From Catenaria anguillulae PL171 (taxonomy: Eukaryota > Blastocladiomycota > Blastocladiomycetes > Blastocladiales > Catenariaceae): a stretch of DNA of 63,817 bases. Shown here one piece after another: positions 21,223 through 32,439 of the stretch. Where the stretch lies: NCBI GenBank assembly GCA_002102555.1, contig MCFL01000135.1, forward strand, positions 1 through 63,817, read 5' to 3'. The position numbers were made by a program, and so were the translations under genes. How positions within the stretch are numbered: the first letter of the stretch is position 1; each line of letters begins with the position of its first letter. The notes beneath the pieces were generated by a model. That model made no database searches. It was not told the origin of the DNA and was given only the letters and a program-made list of their open reading frames with translations.

Positions 21223-23058
21223 ATGCACGCCATGCACACCACCACCAGCATGTCCTCATCGTCGACAAGAATGTTTGTCCCGCAACTCCAAGACTACGAC
21301 ATTTCGCCCACGACCGGGTTTGCTCCCGACGTTGCGCCGCTCGCGCGCCTGCCGCATCCGGCCTACGAGCCCTGGGAGCGCATCCTCGACAATCTGCGGT
21401 CGTACCTGCTCATGGACAAGATCCGCCCCATCATTGAGCAGCTGCCCGTGATCCCAACCTCGCATCTCGGCGATTCCCCTCCCGCATGGCGTCGCGCCAA
21501 CCTAGTGCTTTCCATGCTCACGTCGGCGTACGTGTGGGGCCGCCACCGTACTGCGGGCCCTGCAGCCGCACGCGATCCTGTGGCTGTGACTTCGGAAAAC
21601 GATGGCGACGATTCGCCCGTCCTGCGCGTGATTCCGCCCTGCTTGTCGATTCCGCTCACGGAAACGGCAAAGGTGCTTGGCTTGCGGCCCATCATTTGCT
21701 ATGCCACCTCGGGCCTCTGGAATTGGTTCCCGTTGGATCCGACAAAGCCATTTGAGTTGACAAACATCGGCACTTTGCAAACATTTTCGGGCACCATGGA
21801 CGAGTCGTGGTTTTATCTCATCCCAGTGGGCATCGAATTCGCCGGCGCACCTGGATTGCCCGCCATGGTCGATGGGTGGCAGGCCATTGTCGATAAACAA
21901 CCCGCCAAACTCCAATCGGCCCTCACGGCCATGCTCCCCGTGCTCGACAAAATGACATCGATTCTTCATTTTATGCATGCCCGTTGCGACCCACACATCT
22001 TTTACCACCAAGTGAGGCCGTACGTTGCCGGGTGGGCGCTCGTTGACGGTGGCGTCCGCTACGAAGATGTCGACGCTCAGGATCTGCCCGACTCATGGTT
22101 CTTGGCCCACGGCGCACCCGTCGAAACCACGCACTTGCCGCGCAACGAGCGCACGGCCACTTTTTATTTTGCGGGCGGATCTGCCGGCCAATCGTCGCTC
22201 ATTCAGGCGTTTGACGTGTTTCTCGGCGTGTCGCATCACCCAACGGGCAAGGGTCCCGTCGCTGCAGCCTTGAAACCCGGCGAGGTGCCCGCCAATACCA
22301 ATTTCATTACGGAAATGCGCGAGTACATGCCCAAGGGCCACCGAGACTTCCTCAACGACGCGCAGGCCAAGGCGCCCAACGTGCGCGAGTACGTCGCGGC
22401 AAATGCAGAGCAGCATCCCGAGCTAGCCCTGGCGTACAATCAGGTTGTTGAGGCGGTCAAGAAGTTCCGTGACGTGCATTTGGCAATTGTGGCGCGGTAC
22501 ATTATCATGCAAGCTCGCAAGCGGCCCGGGGAGCCGGTCGGTTACGGATCGTCGAACACCGCGACGGGAACACTGCCAGCGGGCATGCCGCCGGCAATTG
22601 CACGCACCATGACTGTTCCACCCGCACTTGCGGCGTCGGTGCACCCACCCGTTTCCGTGGTCAACGGCAACAGCAACGGCCACACGATTGCCAACGCCAA
22701 CAAGCGGACGCACGATACGGCCAATGGGGCCGACGACGATGCCCACGAATCAAACAAGCGGGCCCGGGTCATGGCGTCCCGCTCCGAAAGCCCCGTGGCA
22801 CCGGACATGATTCGCTCAACGCAATCATCACCACCACTGCTGGCTGATTCCAACGGGCGTTCAGCATCACCGGCGGTTTCAGAGGCCAAGTTTGCGCGGT
22901 CAAAGCTCACAGAAACGGCAAACGGGTCGGCGGATCCAGCAGATGCCGGCGTGCGAGGAACTGGTGGAACGCAGCTCATGCCGTTCCTGAAGCAAGCGCG
23001 GGATGAGACACGGGCAGCGGCGGTACCAGTGCATACGAAGACGGGAGAGGCTATGTAA
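21223..23058 (+). CDS. Indoleamine 2,3-dioxygenase
   Basis: A single exon gives 611 aa from the ATG at 21223; ATGs at 21232 and 21250 are alternative starts. IDO is a haem enzyme that opens the indole ring of tryptophan, the first step of the kynurenine/NAD route. Diagnostic parts are PTTGFAP, the long helical N-domain, SWFYLIPVGIEFAG, then FYFAGGSAGQSSLIQAFDV, REYMPKGHRDFL, and FRDVHLAIVARYI carrying the proximal haem histidine (about residue 421). The catalytic part ends near residue 440. A further roughly 170 aa are low-complexity, rich in S/A/N, with basic patches such as NKRTHD and SNKRARV that could be nuclear localisation signals. Most IDO proteins are about 400-500 aa, so the tail is extra. 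Confidence 0.92.
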   Translation: MHAMHTTTSMSSSSTRMFVPQLQDYDISPTTGFAPDVAPLARLPHPAYEPWERILDNLRSYLLMDKIRPIIEQLPVIPTSHLGDSPPAWRRANLVLSMLTSAYVWGRHRTAGPAAARDPVAVTSENDGDDSPVLRVIPPCLSIPLTETAKVLGLRPIICYATSGLWNWFPLDPTKPFELTNIGTLQTFSGTMDESWFYLIPVGIEFAGAPGLPAMVDGWQAIVDKQPAKLQSALTAMLPVLDKMTSILHFMHARCDPHIFYHQVRPYVAGWALVDGGVRYEDVDAQDLPDSWFLAHGAPVETTHLPRNERTATFYFAGGSAGQSSLIQAFDVFLGVSHHPTGKGPVAAALKPGEVPANTNFITEMREYMPKGHRDFLNDAQAKAPNVREYVAANAEQHPELALAYNQVVEAVKKFRDVHLAIVARYIIMQARKRPGEPVGYGSSNTATGTLPAGMPPAIARTMTVPPALAASVHPPVSVVNGNSNGHTIANANKRTHDTANGADDDAHESNKRARVMASRSESPVAPDMIRSTQSSPPLLADSNGRSASPAVSEAKFARSKLTETANGSADPADAGVRGTGGTQLMPFLKQARDETRAAAVPVHTKTGEAM

Positions 23059-23464
23059 CTAAGGCGAAGTCGGGCAGGCACAGTCGTTGGTGTTGATGGT
23101 GCATGTCATCGGTTGGTCTTGCTTGACCCTGTACTGTTTCCCGAGGTCTTGCTTTCGTGAACATCGGGCGTACTCATCAATTTGTTCTCATTCGTACAAT
23201 ATGTTTATATACCTTAGATTCTCAGTTATACAGAGCAACCTTCCGCGAATGCCATCGTGGACGCCGGCGGTATTAGGTTATTTGAATTTGATTCAGTCGT
23301 GAATGATACATGTGAGATACAAAACATTTACACAAAATGGACAGAAAGGTGATGAACACAGCATCGCGAGATCGAGACCTTTTAAATACAACCATAAAGC
23401 GTCAGCACAAGCTCAGTCACACGTTCACACCTGAGTAGCACCGACGTCTTGATAAGTAGACTAT
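23059..23464. other. Spacer up to the outer edge of the left inverted-repeat arm
   Basis: I see no gene here. The sequence is more A/T-rich than its neighbours and is not shared with the right flank of the other arm. Confidence 0.45.
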
Positions 23465-23466
23465 GA

Positions 23467-23529
23467 TGGACAGGTGGGGATTTGAACCCCCATTTTCGTC
23501 TGTGCGTACTACATACGACAGACCTGCCC
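23467..23529 (-). other. tRNA-like sequence at the outer edge of the left arm
   Basis: On the minus strand, GGGCAGG can pair with CCTGTCC as a 7-bp acceptor (one G-U) followed by A. GGGGGTTCAAATCCCC forms a T arm with a good B box. Only 31 nt lie between, forming one hairpin (TCTGT...ACAGA), so there is no D arm. It is not a normal tRNA; a tRNA relic or tRNA-derived end is more likely. Confidence 0.5.
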
Positions 23530-23628
23530 GAAAAAAAAAAAATCACTAAGACAAAAAAAAAGAGACTTGGGCCAACGGCCACGACAGGCAAGCATCACAC
23601 ACAAAGTGTGCACTCACTCGCGTGCAGA

Positions 23629-25565
23629 GTGCTTTGCAACCTTTCGCTGGCGGGCGCGTAGCTGCGGCTCGGCATGTGCGCCGATCGCACTTTCTGCTGC
23701 TGCAGGCTTGCCAGCGAGCCTTGGGCGCTTGTGCAGCACCGGGGGTTTCAAAATCCGCGAATTGCCCATTGGTTCGCCTGCAGAAGCAGGTTGCCGGTTG
23801 CAGACAGCGGCACGCACCGTCGACGAGCCAGATTGCGCGGCAGCCGATGTTTCGAGTGCGCCGGGCGCAAATCCTTGGGCGGGTGCTTGAGCCGCTGCGT
23901 GTGCCGCTCCTACCGCCAAGATCGCTGGTAGCGGTGGCGGCAACGAGCCGGACGACAGCGACACCGGCACACTTGAGCTCGTGACCCTCGAGCTTGCTGA
24001 CTTGGACGGCAACGACGCCGTGCCCACGGACAGCACGGGCTTGAGCGCGTCGGCGGCGGCGGAGGCGAGCGTCGGTGCGGCTGGAGTTGGAGCTGGGCGG
24101 ACGACCGTTGAAGTTGCTGAGCTTGGCGCGCAGTTCTCGGACTGAGTCTCGGTCTGGTGGAAACTCGACTTGTTGCGCGCGTGCCACCGCTCTGCAATCC
24201 GATCGACAAGTTCTGACGTGTGCTCCGAGTACCCGCGAAGCCACGCCATCCGAAGCGCCCTTTCAACCGTGAGCCTAAGCGGAAGAACACATTGGTGGCA
24301 CGTGAGCAGAGTACTTGAAAAGAGACATGGGCATTGAAAGGGTATTCATACCTCGCATGACTGGGAGCGAGTAAAAACGACACAAGCTTGCGGAAACTTG
24401 GGCTCCAATCACGTTTGGTTGGGAAATGCGCGAGACCGTTGAAAATGGTGCCATCCACGAGAGCCTGCTCGGTTCCTTTGGGATACGGCAACACGGCACA
24501 TGCCAACTGGAAAAGAATCACCCCGGCGCCCCAAACGTCGGCCGGCGGAGCAAAGCGTCCCGGTTCATCAAGAACAACCCCGGGTGCGACATACTGCCTG
24601 GTACCCCTACAAGAAAAGCAAAACAAAAAAAGGGAGAAAAAAGTCAGCCGACGGCTGTGGCTAGGTGGTGTGGTGAATGCCAAAAAGGTGAGACAAGGTG
24701 CGTACTTCCAGAGGCCAGCCATCGCTCGAGGTTGCTCAATCTTTTCCGCCAAGCATAATCACCAACCGCCGGTATCCGAGAGAGTAGTCAATCATGATGT
24801 TGCTCGCTTTGAGATCCAAGTGCACGTAACCAGCGACGTTGTGGATGTGCTGTAAAGTGAAGAGCCAGTCGGTAAGTGGTGAGTGATCGAGTGAGACCGT
24901 CTTGGCAAAAGTCACGAAATAGGAAAGCACGCACGCCCAACCCGTTGAAGAGCTGAACCACAAGCTCGGCAGCGTCCCGCTCCGTCAGCGCGGCAAAGCC
25001 ATCGTTTGACAAGATCTCGCGACCCAACGTGATGGCCACAGTGTTCGGATCCCGCCCCTGGAGGTACTACATCACAACGTAGAGGCTTTTCGCCATGAGA
25101 ATGCGGTCCCACATTGGGATGATGGCAAGCCCGGAGTGCCTCAATCTCAAGAGGGTCTTTACCGCTCTCCGGAATCCCGGCCAGGGCACGGTTGATGATC
25201 TTAATCACGACGTGCTCACCGGTCGACTTGACGCGCGCGAGCACTTTGTCCTCGATCTTGACCTGGGTGGCGTGCTCCTCATCATCAATCTCATCAACGG
25301 GTAGCGCCTCCTTACGTACATCCTCCATGGCACCGCTCTTCTGTTGCCCGGGACCAGCCATGCCGTCGCCGTCCTTGCCGCCCTTGCCGCCCTTGGTGCC
25401 GCTGTCACCCTTGACAGTGTCGACCGGCTTCGCGTTGACATCCTTGGCGGCGATCTGCTTGTCTGGGTTCTGGTTCTCAGTACCGGCCATGGCTGCAACG
25501 GACGGAACTTGAGCGGCAGTGGGAACGGGCGTGCGAGCGGGAACGGTTTCGAACGACGGGGTCAT
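23629..25565 (-). pseudogene. Broken Ser/Thr protein kinase gene, left copy
   Basis: The start is ATG at 25565 (MTPSFETVPARTP). After a charged 90-residue head comes a kinase N-lobe with EHVVIKII (VAIK lysine) and PLEIEALRACHHPNV (alpha-C glutamate). No glycine-rich loop is visible. Beyond this the frame shifts into IPMWDRILMAKSLYVVM, where TAG stands in place of the usual hinge glutamate. Later parts are GYVHLDLKASN (catalytic loop, HLD for HRD), a frame change at the DFG region before LAEKIEQPRAM, and GTRQYVAPGVV (APE read as APG). ADVWGAGVILFQLACAVLPYPKG and a serine/alanine/proline-rich tail follow. At least three introns can still be placed. The lesions are shared with the right copy, so the gene died before or during duplication. 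Confidence 0.8.
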
Positions 25566-25694
25566 GGTGGTGGTAGGAAACGAGTGTGTGTGTGTGGGTT
25601 TGTACGAGAGTGCAGAGTGTGCAGTGTGCGAAGCGCTAAGGAATTAAAACCGGGAGGAGGGGAAGAGAGGATGGCCGTGGGAACGCGACCCGAC

Positions 25695-25700
25695 TTTATA
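25695..25700 (-). promoter_or_regulatory. TATA box upstream of the left kinase copy
   Basis: This is the inverted duplicate of the TATA element at 39461-39466, at the same distance from the ATG. Confidence 0.4.
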
Positions 25701-26914
25701 CCCGCGACAGACTGTGGGCGTTGAGATTGGATCGGCGATGGCAATGAGTTTCGGAATGGGGAGGGGGGTCGAAAAAGAGCAACACCGGCGAGCAAAAAAC
25801 GTTTTGCTGGATTTCGTGGGATTGGCGAGGTCACACACAGATTGCTTTGCTTCAAGAGTCGTAAGTGTTGGGGTGATCAGCGAGAAGGAAGCAAGAAGGG
25901 TTTTTGGCAGGTTTCTGGGGTCGGATTTGTGGGCGTCGTCGGGCAAAGGAACCGGCGAGGAATCGCCCAAGAAGCAAAAGATCTGGAAAAGGCATGGCAT
26001 GGCATGCATCACACACAAAAAAAAACGACCATGATCCAGCGCGGCGACACTGCTTGGCGCAGCCAACGAGCCAACAGTCAATGGATCAACCCCTATTGAC
26101 ATGGAATGAGGACAGCCACCGTATGTAAAGACATGGAACAATTGTCGCAAACCACGGCCTGATTCTGACATGATCAATCGTGCAGCCGGCTCGGCTCGGG
26201 CGGGCCCAACGTTGGGATCGGGGCTTTGATCGACGGCCGGCGACTGGCGGCGGGCAAGGACCGATCAACCGTCAACGGGCGGGAAGTGAATGGGCAACAA
26301 TAAATATGCTGTCAAGGAATGACGGGTTTTATCGGTCCTTGAGCCCGCAGCATCCATCCAGTTGGGGCCGGGCGTTCCCAGCAAGGGTAATGCTTTCCGC
26401 CATGTCATGTCATCGGGGATTCGCAGATCGCGGCGGAAGAAAAAATGCTCGACGCTTGCCACGGCACAGATCATGGATGGATCGATCGGTGGTGGTTTGT
26501 CAAGACATGCACGGCGAGGCATTCGACTGCAGGTGGCGACTACTGAGCGTCACCATTGAGTACCGGCCGGCGTCAGCGTGTGAGAGGCCAGCGGCCGTAC
26601 GCTCAACGCTCGGGCTGGGCTGGTGGTGGGTAGTAGCGGATAGCGGATAGCGGATAGCGGCTGCGATTGCGATTGCGTTTTCGATGGAAGGTATTGATCT
26701 CGAGACAGGACGGAGCATTGAGGTCGAGTCAAGTTGGTTGATCAAGTGTCACGGCTGGTGTCACGGACTGCGGCAGCGACAGCGACGGCGGCGTTCGGAG
26801 CGGGCAGGGTTCGACGTCGGGACGTGAGGAGCGCCATTTGTCAAAGGAGGAGAGTGGAAAGGAGTGTTGCGCATTGTGTGGCATCGAATGGTCAATAAAG
26901 ATAATCATATTTAC

Positions 26915-26935
26915 AAAAAAAAAAAAAAAAAAAAA
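26915..26935 (+). other. A21 run preceded by AATAAA
   Basis: AATAAA lies about 16 bases before a run of 21 A. This is the layout of a reverse-transcribed mRNA or retroelement tail. ATAGCGG follows the run and also ends the TAGCGGA repeat near 26660, which could be a target duplication. Its inverted copy is the T-run near 38225-38246. Confidence 0.35.
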
Positions 26936-27060
26936 TAGCGGTCCCGGTGCCAATCTGAAGGCAAAGCACGAGGAAACGTCGTCAATTGACAAGGTGCAAG
27001 CGAACGGCGAAGCGAACAAGGGCAGCCAGCAGCCAGAGCCAGGCCGGACCCCAAACAAGA

Positions 27061-27133
27061 TGAACAGGAGTGGGAGTCGAACCCACTGCAGAGCAGCAAA
27101 GATGCACCTGCGCTACCAGATATAGCCCTGCCC
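27061..27133 (-). other. tRNA-like sequence inside the left arm
   Basis: This is a 73-nt stretch with GGGCAGG at its start and CCTGTTCA at its end, the same termini as the outer tRNA-like element. It has a T arm with a perfect B box (GGGTTCGACTCCC) and a GCTA/TAGC D-like stem. The anticodon stem does not fold well, so no isotype is assigned. It could be a tRNA pseudogene or a SINE head. Confidence 0.4.
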
Positions 27134-27738
27134 AGGTGCCTCGGCATACATCCACCCGCAAGGAACTCGAGCGCGGTGGTGGATGCATGCCCGCAGGCGG
27201 ACCGGAAACCGAAAACGTACGTCTATGATGTGGGTCTATATCCAACACAATGGGGGGGGGGGGGGTGGTGGAATGCAGTCAGATGCAAACATGGACGAGT
27301 CAAGCATACCATGATATCCACAAGATCCAAAAACGGCGGCCCGGGGGGGGGGGGTAACATCTGCGGAAGAAACACGATTGCGAAACGCGAAGACGACCGA
27401 ATGATATAGAAGATTCCACTTGCTTCACCCACTCATAAGGCCCCCGCTCGCTGGAATGATTGAAGGACAGAATCGCAACGGGCGATTCGCTCAGCGACAA
27501 AGAGCGGGGCGGCGAGTGGGATAAGACGCTGAGCAGCGTGGACAGTTGCAGGGCACAGAGTGCTGGACAGGATAATGTGAAGCGATGGAGTCCAAGGAGC
27601 TAAGCTCAACTTGAAGTGCAAACATCTCCACCCTGTGCAACCAGTGCTACCAGTGTCAAAGTGGGTCTTCTCGTACAGTACCGACGCAGTGACGACCCCG
27701 ACGCGAAGACGTTTTGCCGAACTCGTCGCCGGTATGAC

Positions 27739-27788
27739 GATGGATGGATGGATGGATGGATGGATGGATGGATGGATGGATGGATGGA
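27739..27788. repeat. GGAT tetranucleotide microsatellite, left arm
   Basis: About twelve uninterrupted copies of GGAT. The mirror array (ATCC) lies at 37381-37430. Confidence 0.95.
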
Positions 27789-28479
27789 CGAAGTGTGACC
27801 GTGCTTGGTGCGAGGCCCGTGGGAATTGCGTGTCGAAAAGCGATCGAAACCAAACAAACGCCCGACCCGAATGTCAAACCGTTGCTCTTGGATGGAATCC
27901 GGTATTGGGTGTCCTTTTCGATTCCTCGACGTGTGCGCCACGTGTCACGACGTCGGGGAGACTTGCTTCGTTGATTGAGAATCCTTACCGACGACGAAGT
28001 GGACCGTGGGAAAACTAAGAAAAAGAAGAGGCACAGTTACCAAGACGCGTTGAAAGTGGCAGAAGGGTCAGGGTCGGCAGAATGGTGATGGATTGCACAT
28101 GACCAAGTGGGTCGAGTGCAGTGGGTGTTGCTGCTGATTGAAATGAAATGAAATGTACCCTAACGTAAATATGATTGGCTTGATTTGAAAGATTTGAAAG
28201 AGAAGGATTGACTCGTGGGAGCCATTGCCCTTTTTGAGTCTTTCGCTGGCCTCAGGCAGCTGTGAGTGACGCGTTCGATGATGAAGAAAGAAACAAGCAT
28301 GCTGCGCATAGATCCGCATCACGTGATGGCGTGTTGGGCAAGTGGCATTTGCCCGCTGACCGGCTCCTGGTCTAATGTAAGTATATCCCTCATTCAACGT
28401 TCAATGAGCGCCAGGGAGCAATGATCGAACGTAGCCGTTGATCGTAAATCATGTCTTTCATGGCAATGTATTCGGCACA

Positions 28480-31284
28480 ATGAGCAGTCAACCGCACTCG
28501 CATCGCTCCACGCTCAAGCAGTCCAACAAGCCCTTCAAGGGTACGGGCGGGTCGTCGAAGCGCACTTTGAAGAACAAGGCCAAGGGCAAGATTGAGCGTC
28601 CCACCGACTCGATCCATCGGGTTGCCATTAAAAAGACAACAGTGTCGTCTGAAGAGGCAAAGGCGAACCGACGCAATGCTGCAAAGATTGCCAAGCAGAA
28701 CAAGAATGCAGAGATTCAATTCGTCTCACGGATTTTTTCCGGCCGCAACGGCGCACCCAAAATCGTTTCCGTGATTCCGCTCTGCACTGATGCAGATGTT
28801 CATGCCGTATTGGGGGCGCTTCACACCGCCATGGATCAGTCGTATACACCGTCGCTTGCCAACTCGGTCGTCATGGAGTATGTGTCGTGTTTTCCTTCCC
28901 CGATCCATCAACCCAACCTTCGCATTTGCGCATTTGCGTCCGCTGGAACTGACTTCGCCCTGTGGCTTTTTCATTGTCTCTAGGACACGCTTCAAACAGC
29001 GCATTCAGTTTCTCCTTCCCGCCGCGACCTCCTCGAAGTCCTCGACGCAGTCAAACTCTCCGACTTTGTCGTCTTTGTCCTGAGCGCTCAAGTCGAGGTT
29101 GATTCTTTCGGTGAGCTGTTGCTCACTTCTATCCTTGCCCAGGGTCTTCCGCTCTCGGTCCCCGTTGTTCAATACCTTCACAATGCCACTTCGTCCCCAA
29201 AGCATCAAATGGAGATTCGCAAGTCGCTCATTTCGTACATGTCGTTTTGGAGTCCTGGGACGGAAAAAGTGTACTCACTCGATGTTCCCATGGAGTGCAC
29301 CAACGCCATTCGCCAAATCACGGACCGCGCACCCAAGTCCATCAGCTGGCGGGACCAATACCCGTACATGATTCCCGACAAGGTGCAGCCGCTCCCGCCA
29401 TCAAATGGCGACGAACAAGAACACATGGACTTGGCCATCACGGGCTTTGTCCGCGGAAACCGCTTGTCGGCGAACCGCCTTGTGCACATCCCTGGTGTTG
29501 GCGATTTTCAAGTTGCGCACGTCGTGAGCGCAAGCGTTCACACCAAGTCCGACAATGACATGGACACCTCCTCTGCCGTACTGGATGCGCCCGATGAGAA
29601 CGCCGACGATCTGGTTGCAGAAAATGAGCCGGATGACATGATGAATGAGCAGACATGGCCGACCGAAGCCGAGCTGGCGCTTGCGAATGGTACTTGCAAA
29701 TTACCTCTTGTTACCTTGCTTTCACAACATGCGCTAACTTTGACCTTTTCACATGTAGCCCAAGTACAAAAGAAGACCAAGCGTGTCCCGAAGGGTACCT
29801 CGTCGTACCAAGCCGCATGGATTGTCGATTCCGATCCCGAATCCGGTGACGACGAAGTTGCGGAAGAAGACCTTGCTCAAGTCGAAGCCGAGCGTGCCGA
29901 CTGGACTTTCCACCCACGCATGTCCGAAAATGTCGACTGGTCGCACGTTACGGGGCAGCAGCAACCCGGCCCTTCGCGTGCTGGCAAGGGCCAGGCCAGC
30001 GAGCCAGATGCTATGTCTGTGTCTAACGAGGGTTCAATTGGCCACGCCGATGATCAAGTGGAACCTGCAGGCGACGACGACGAATATGAAGACGTTGAGC
30101 TCGATGACCGTGCCTCTGTGTGGGACGCCAAGATGGACGCTGCCGAGCAAGCTCGCCAGTTGGAGGCGTACCTCGAGGAGCGCAAAAAGCGTTTGGCCGA
30201 GGAGGAGCAGGATGAGATGGAATTCCCCGATGAGGTCGAGACTCCGCTCTCTGTTCCTGCCAAGGTCCGCTTTGCTCGCTACCGCGGCCTCAAGTCGATT
30301 CGCAAGTCGCCATGGGACCCGTATGAGAACCTCCCACGTGACTATGCTCGCTTGTTCCAATTCGAAAACTGGTTCCGAACCCGTGCACGTGTGTCTAAGG
30401 AGCAGCGCGAGGATGCCGCTGTTGGTGCCGGTTCGTACGTGACCCTGACCCTGCGCAACGTTCCAACGCATGTCGCCCGCGTATTCCACATGCCAACCTT
30501 TGCGGGCCAAGTCCCGTCACCGGATGGTCCCAAGGCGCTCTTCTGGGTCGTCGGCCTTCTCGAGTACGAGCACAAGTACACCACCCTCCACTTTTCGGCG
30601 CAGCGCCGCGAGGAATACACCGAGCCCATCCGGTCCAAGGATCCATTCACGGTCCAACTTGGCTGGCGCCGATTCAATGTTGCGCCAGTGTGGTCCGAGC
30701 ACGGCCGCGACGGCGGTAACAAGGTGTTCAAGTTTGAACGATTCCTCAAACCCAAGCAGGTCTCTGTTGGAACCATTTACGCTCCCAACACTTTTTACGG
30801 CCCGTCCCTTGTTCTCTTGCCCGGCGTTGCTCCAAACCCGGCCAACGCGAACGGGGATGCACCCGTGCTTGTTGCTACGGGTAGCGTCATGTCGGCCGAC
30901 GCAAGCCGCATTCTCGCCAAGCGCGTTGTTCTCACGGGTCACCCGTACAAGCTCCATCGCAAGATTGCCGTGATTCGTTGGATGTTCTATTCGCCCGAAG
31001 ATGTCCTGTGGTTCAAGCCCGTGCAATTGCACACCAAGTATGGCCGGACGGGCCACATCCGTGAGTCGCTCGGTACGCATGGTTACATGAAGTGTATCTT
31101 TGACGGGCCTGTGCAGCAGAACGATACCGTATGCATGAACTTGTACAAGCGCATGTTCCCCAAGGTGTTTGCTACCTTGCTGCCGCCCATGTTGCCCGGG
31201 TCCGACTCGGCGGATACGTGGGCTGCGCCGCTGCATCAGAATGGTGACAAGGATGTGGACATGGATGACCGCATGGAGTTGTAA
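28480..31284 (+). CDS. TSR1: Ribosome biogenesis protein Tsr1
   Basis: Three exons (28480-28881, 28984-29689 and 29759-31284) give 877 aa, with all phases consistent. Tsr1 is a GTPase-like, catalytically inactive relative of Bms1 that rides on pre-40S ribosomes during late 20S rRNA maturation. Diagnostic blocks are KRVPKGTSSYQAAWIVDSD, RYRGLKSIRKSPWDPYENLP with DYARLFQFENW, VTLTLRNVP, and KRVVLTGHPYKLHRKIAVIRW. The C-terminal IFDGPVQQNDTVCMNLYKRMFP is also typical. The centre is acidic (DDDEYEDVELDD). The first intron donor (GTGTCG) is not ideal, but it is the one that keeps phase. The gene sits just inside the left arm of the inverted duplication and is single copy. Confidence 0.93.
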
Positions 31285-31489
31285 GTGTACTTCGTTATTC
31301 AATATTCTCACGTTTTCCTTTTTTGTTGTTGTTGCTTTTGTTTTGGGCGACCAGTTATTTGTACATGTAGACACCACTCCTGCCTTGTAATGTATCAACA
31401 AAGTACTGAACGCTTTGCTTTGCATTTTGAAGATGTGTAAGTATGCCTGAGTGTTGCACCAGTTGGATGTGTCATATCATAAGCGATTC

Positions 31490-32330
31490 TCGATGAGCTC
31501 AAGGTTGCGCTGCAACTCTGCTCGCACGACTTGGACGATGTCGTCTCCTGGTATCTTTGTTGTTTTGATACGATCGCCCTGTTGATTGGAAGCAGCACGC
31601 AATGCGAGTGAGATTTGAGGGTTGGTGACGCATGGAAACGCAAAGACAGTCGAGACGCACAATTTGGAAAGTGCAGTTGCCGTACAAGAGCTTATGACAT
31701 GCCAGGAACTGGGAATGTGATGGCGGCATGCCAACTTGCTCAAGCGCTTGCGTGATACCGATCTTGATTCGCTGGCGGGGCACGCAAAATGGAAAATGGA
31801 GGTTGAGAATGGAATGGATAAGATCGGGGTCAAGACTGAATGTAGGTACGTCACGATTCTTGCGTTCAACAACCGCAGATGACGGTGCAAGCGGTGCTGA
31901 AGAGGCTGCGACCCCAGGGGCTGGCCGTCGAGGAGTTGATTTGGTCGCCGCGGCAGCAGATTTGTTGGGAATATGGTCCGGTCGAGCGCGTCGCTGACGG
32001 AAACCTGTTTTGTGACATGTGATTTTAACACCAGTCAGCTTTGTGGACGGGTTCGGTTTTGTGCAACAAACTACAGCTGAGCGGTACGTTGTTTGGGTGT
32101 CGCTAAGAGCTGGTTGGCGCGTTGCTGAGAAGCACTTGGGTTCTGGGCCGAAGTGTTTTGGAGTGAGGCGAGGTACGTTGCTGCGGATTGTCCGACCCTG
32201 AATGTGGTAGCACTGACTGTACTGTGCCGGGTGGGGAAATGTGACCACGAAAACGGAGGTTCCAGGGCAAATTTGGTCATCAATCGCGCGACTCGGAGAT
32301 GGCATTTAGGCCGTGCCGCCGTAGGCGACA
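31490..32330 (-). CDS. Possible gene of unknown function
   Basis: The minus strand has frames with protein-like stretches, such as SLDPDLIHSILNLHF with RIKIGITQALEQVGMP, and a different frame ending DDIVQVVRAELQRNLELIENRL at a stop near 31480. An intron would be needed to join them and I could not place it with confidence. I do not recognise the family. It may be a small two-exon gene convergent with TSR1. Confidence 0.3.
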
Positions 32331-32439
32331 AGTCAGACGGTGGATGTGACGAAGGAGCCGCAAAGAGAAGAAAGCAATCAGCTTGTTCTGGTTGGGAGAA
32401 AAACTGCGTTAGTCAGGACTAACGACAAACGAAAACAAA

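Larger units (their letters stand above)
23465..28333 (+). repeat. Left arm of a 4.87-kb inverted duplication
   Basis: This 4869-bp segment is repeated almost identically in reverse orientation at 36833-41700. The outer limit is set where GATGGACAGG (left) and the reverse complement of CCTGTTCATC (right) stop matching. The inner limit is set where ATGGCGTG/CACGCCAT stops matching. The arm contains a broken kinase gene, two tRNA-like sequences, a GGAT microsatellite, G-runs and a poly(A) run. Confidence 0.93.
25705..28333. other. Non-coding remainder of the left arm
   Basis: I see no convincing gene in 2.6 kb. Long frames occur on both strands but look like composition effects. Landmarks are a TAGCGGA repeat near 26634-26668, AATAAA near 26894 followed by an A21 run (26915-26935), the tRNA-like sequence at 27061, G-runs near 27253 and 27343, and the GGAT array. 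The same stretch is repeated at 36833-39456. Confidence 0.45.

Noticed and set aside
24075-24272. Serine/arginine-rich short frame opposite the kinase tail
   Set aside because: It is an antisense shadow, and the kinase frame has family motifs.
27739-27788. Regular short repeats that could recall a CRISPR array
   Set aside because: It is an uninterrupted tetranucleotide microsatellite without spacers, in a eukaryotic context.
27666-28019. Glycine/tryptophan/methionine-repeat protein ([10 protein letters not shown])
   Set aside because: It is simply the GGAT microsatellite translated; the flanking frame shows no protein-like character.
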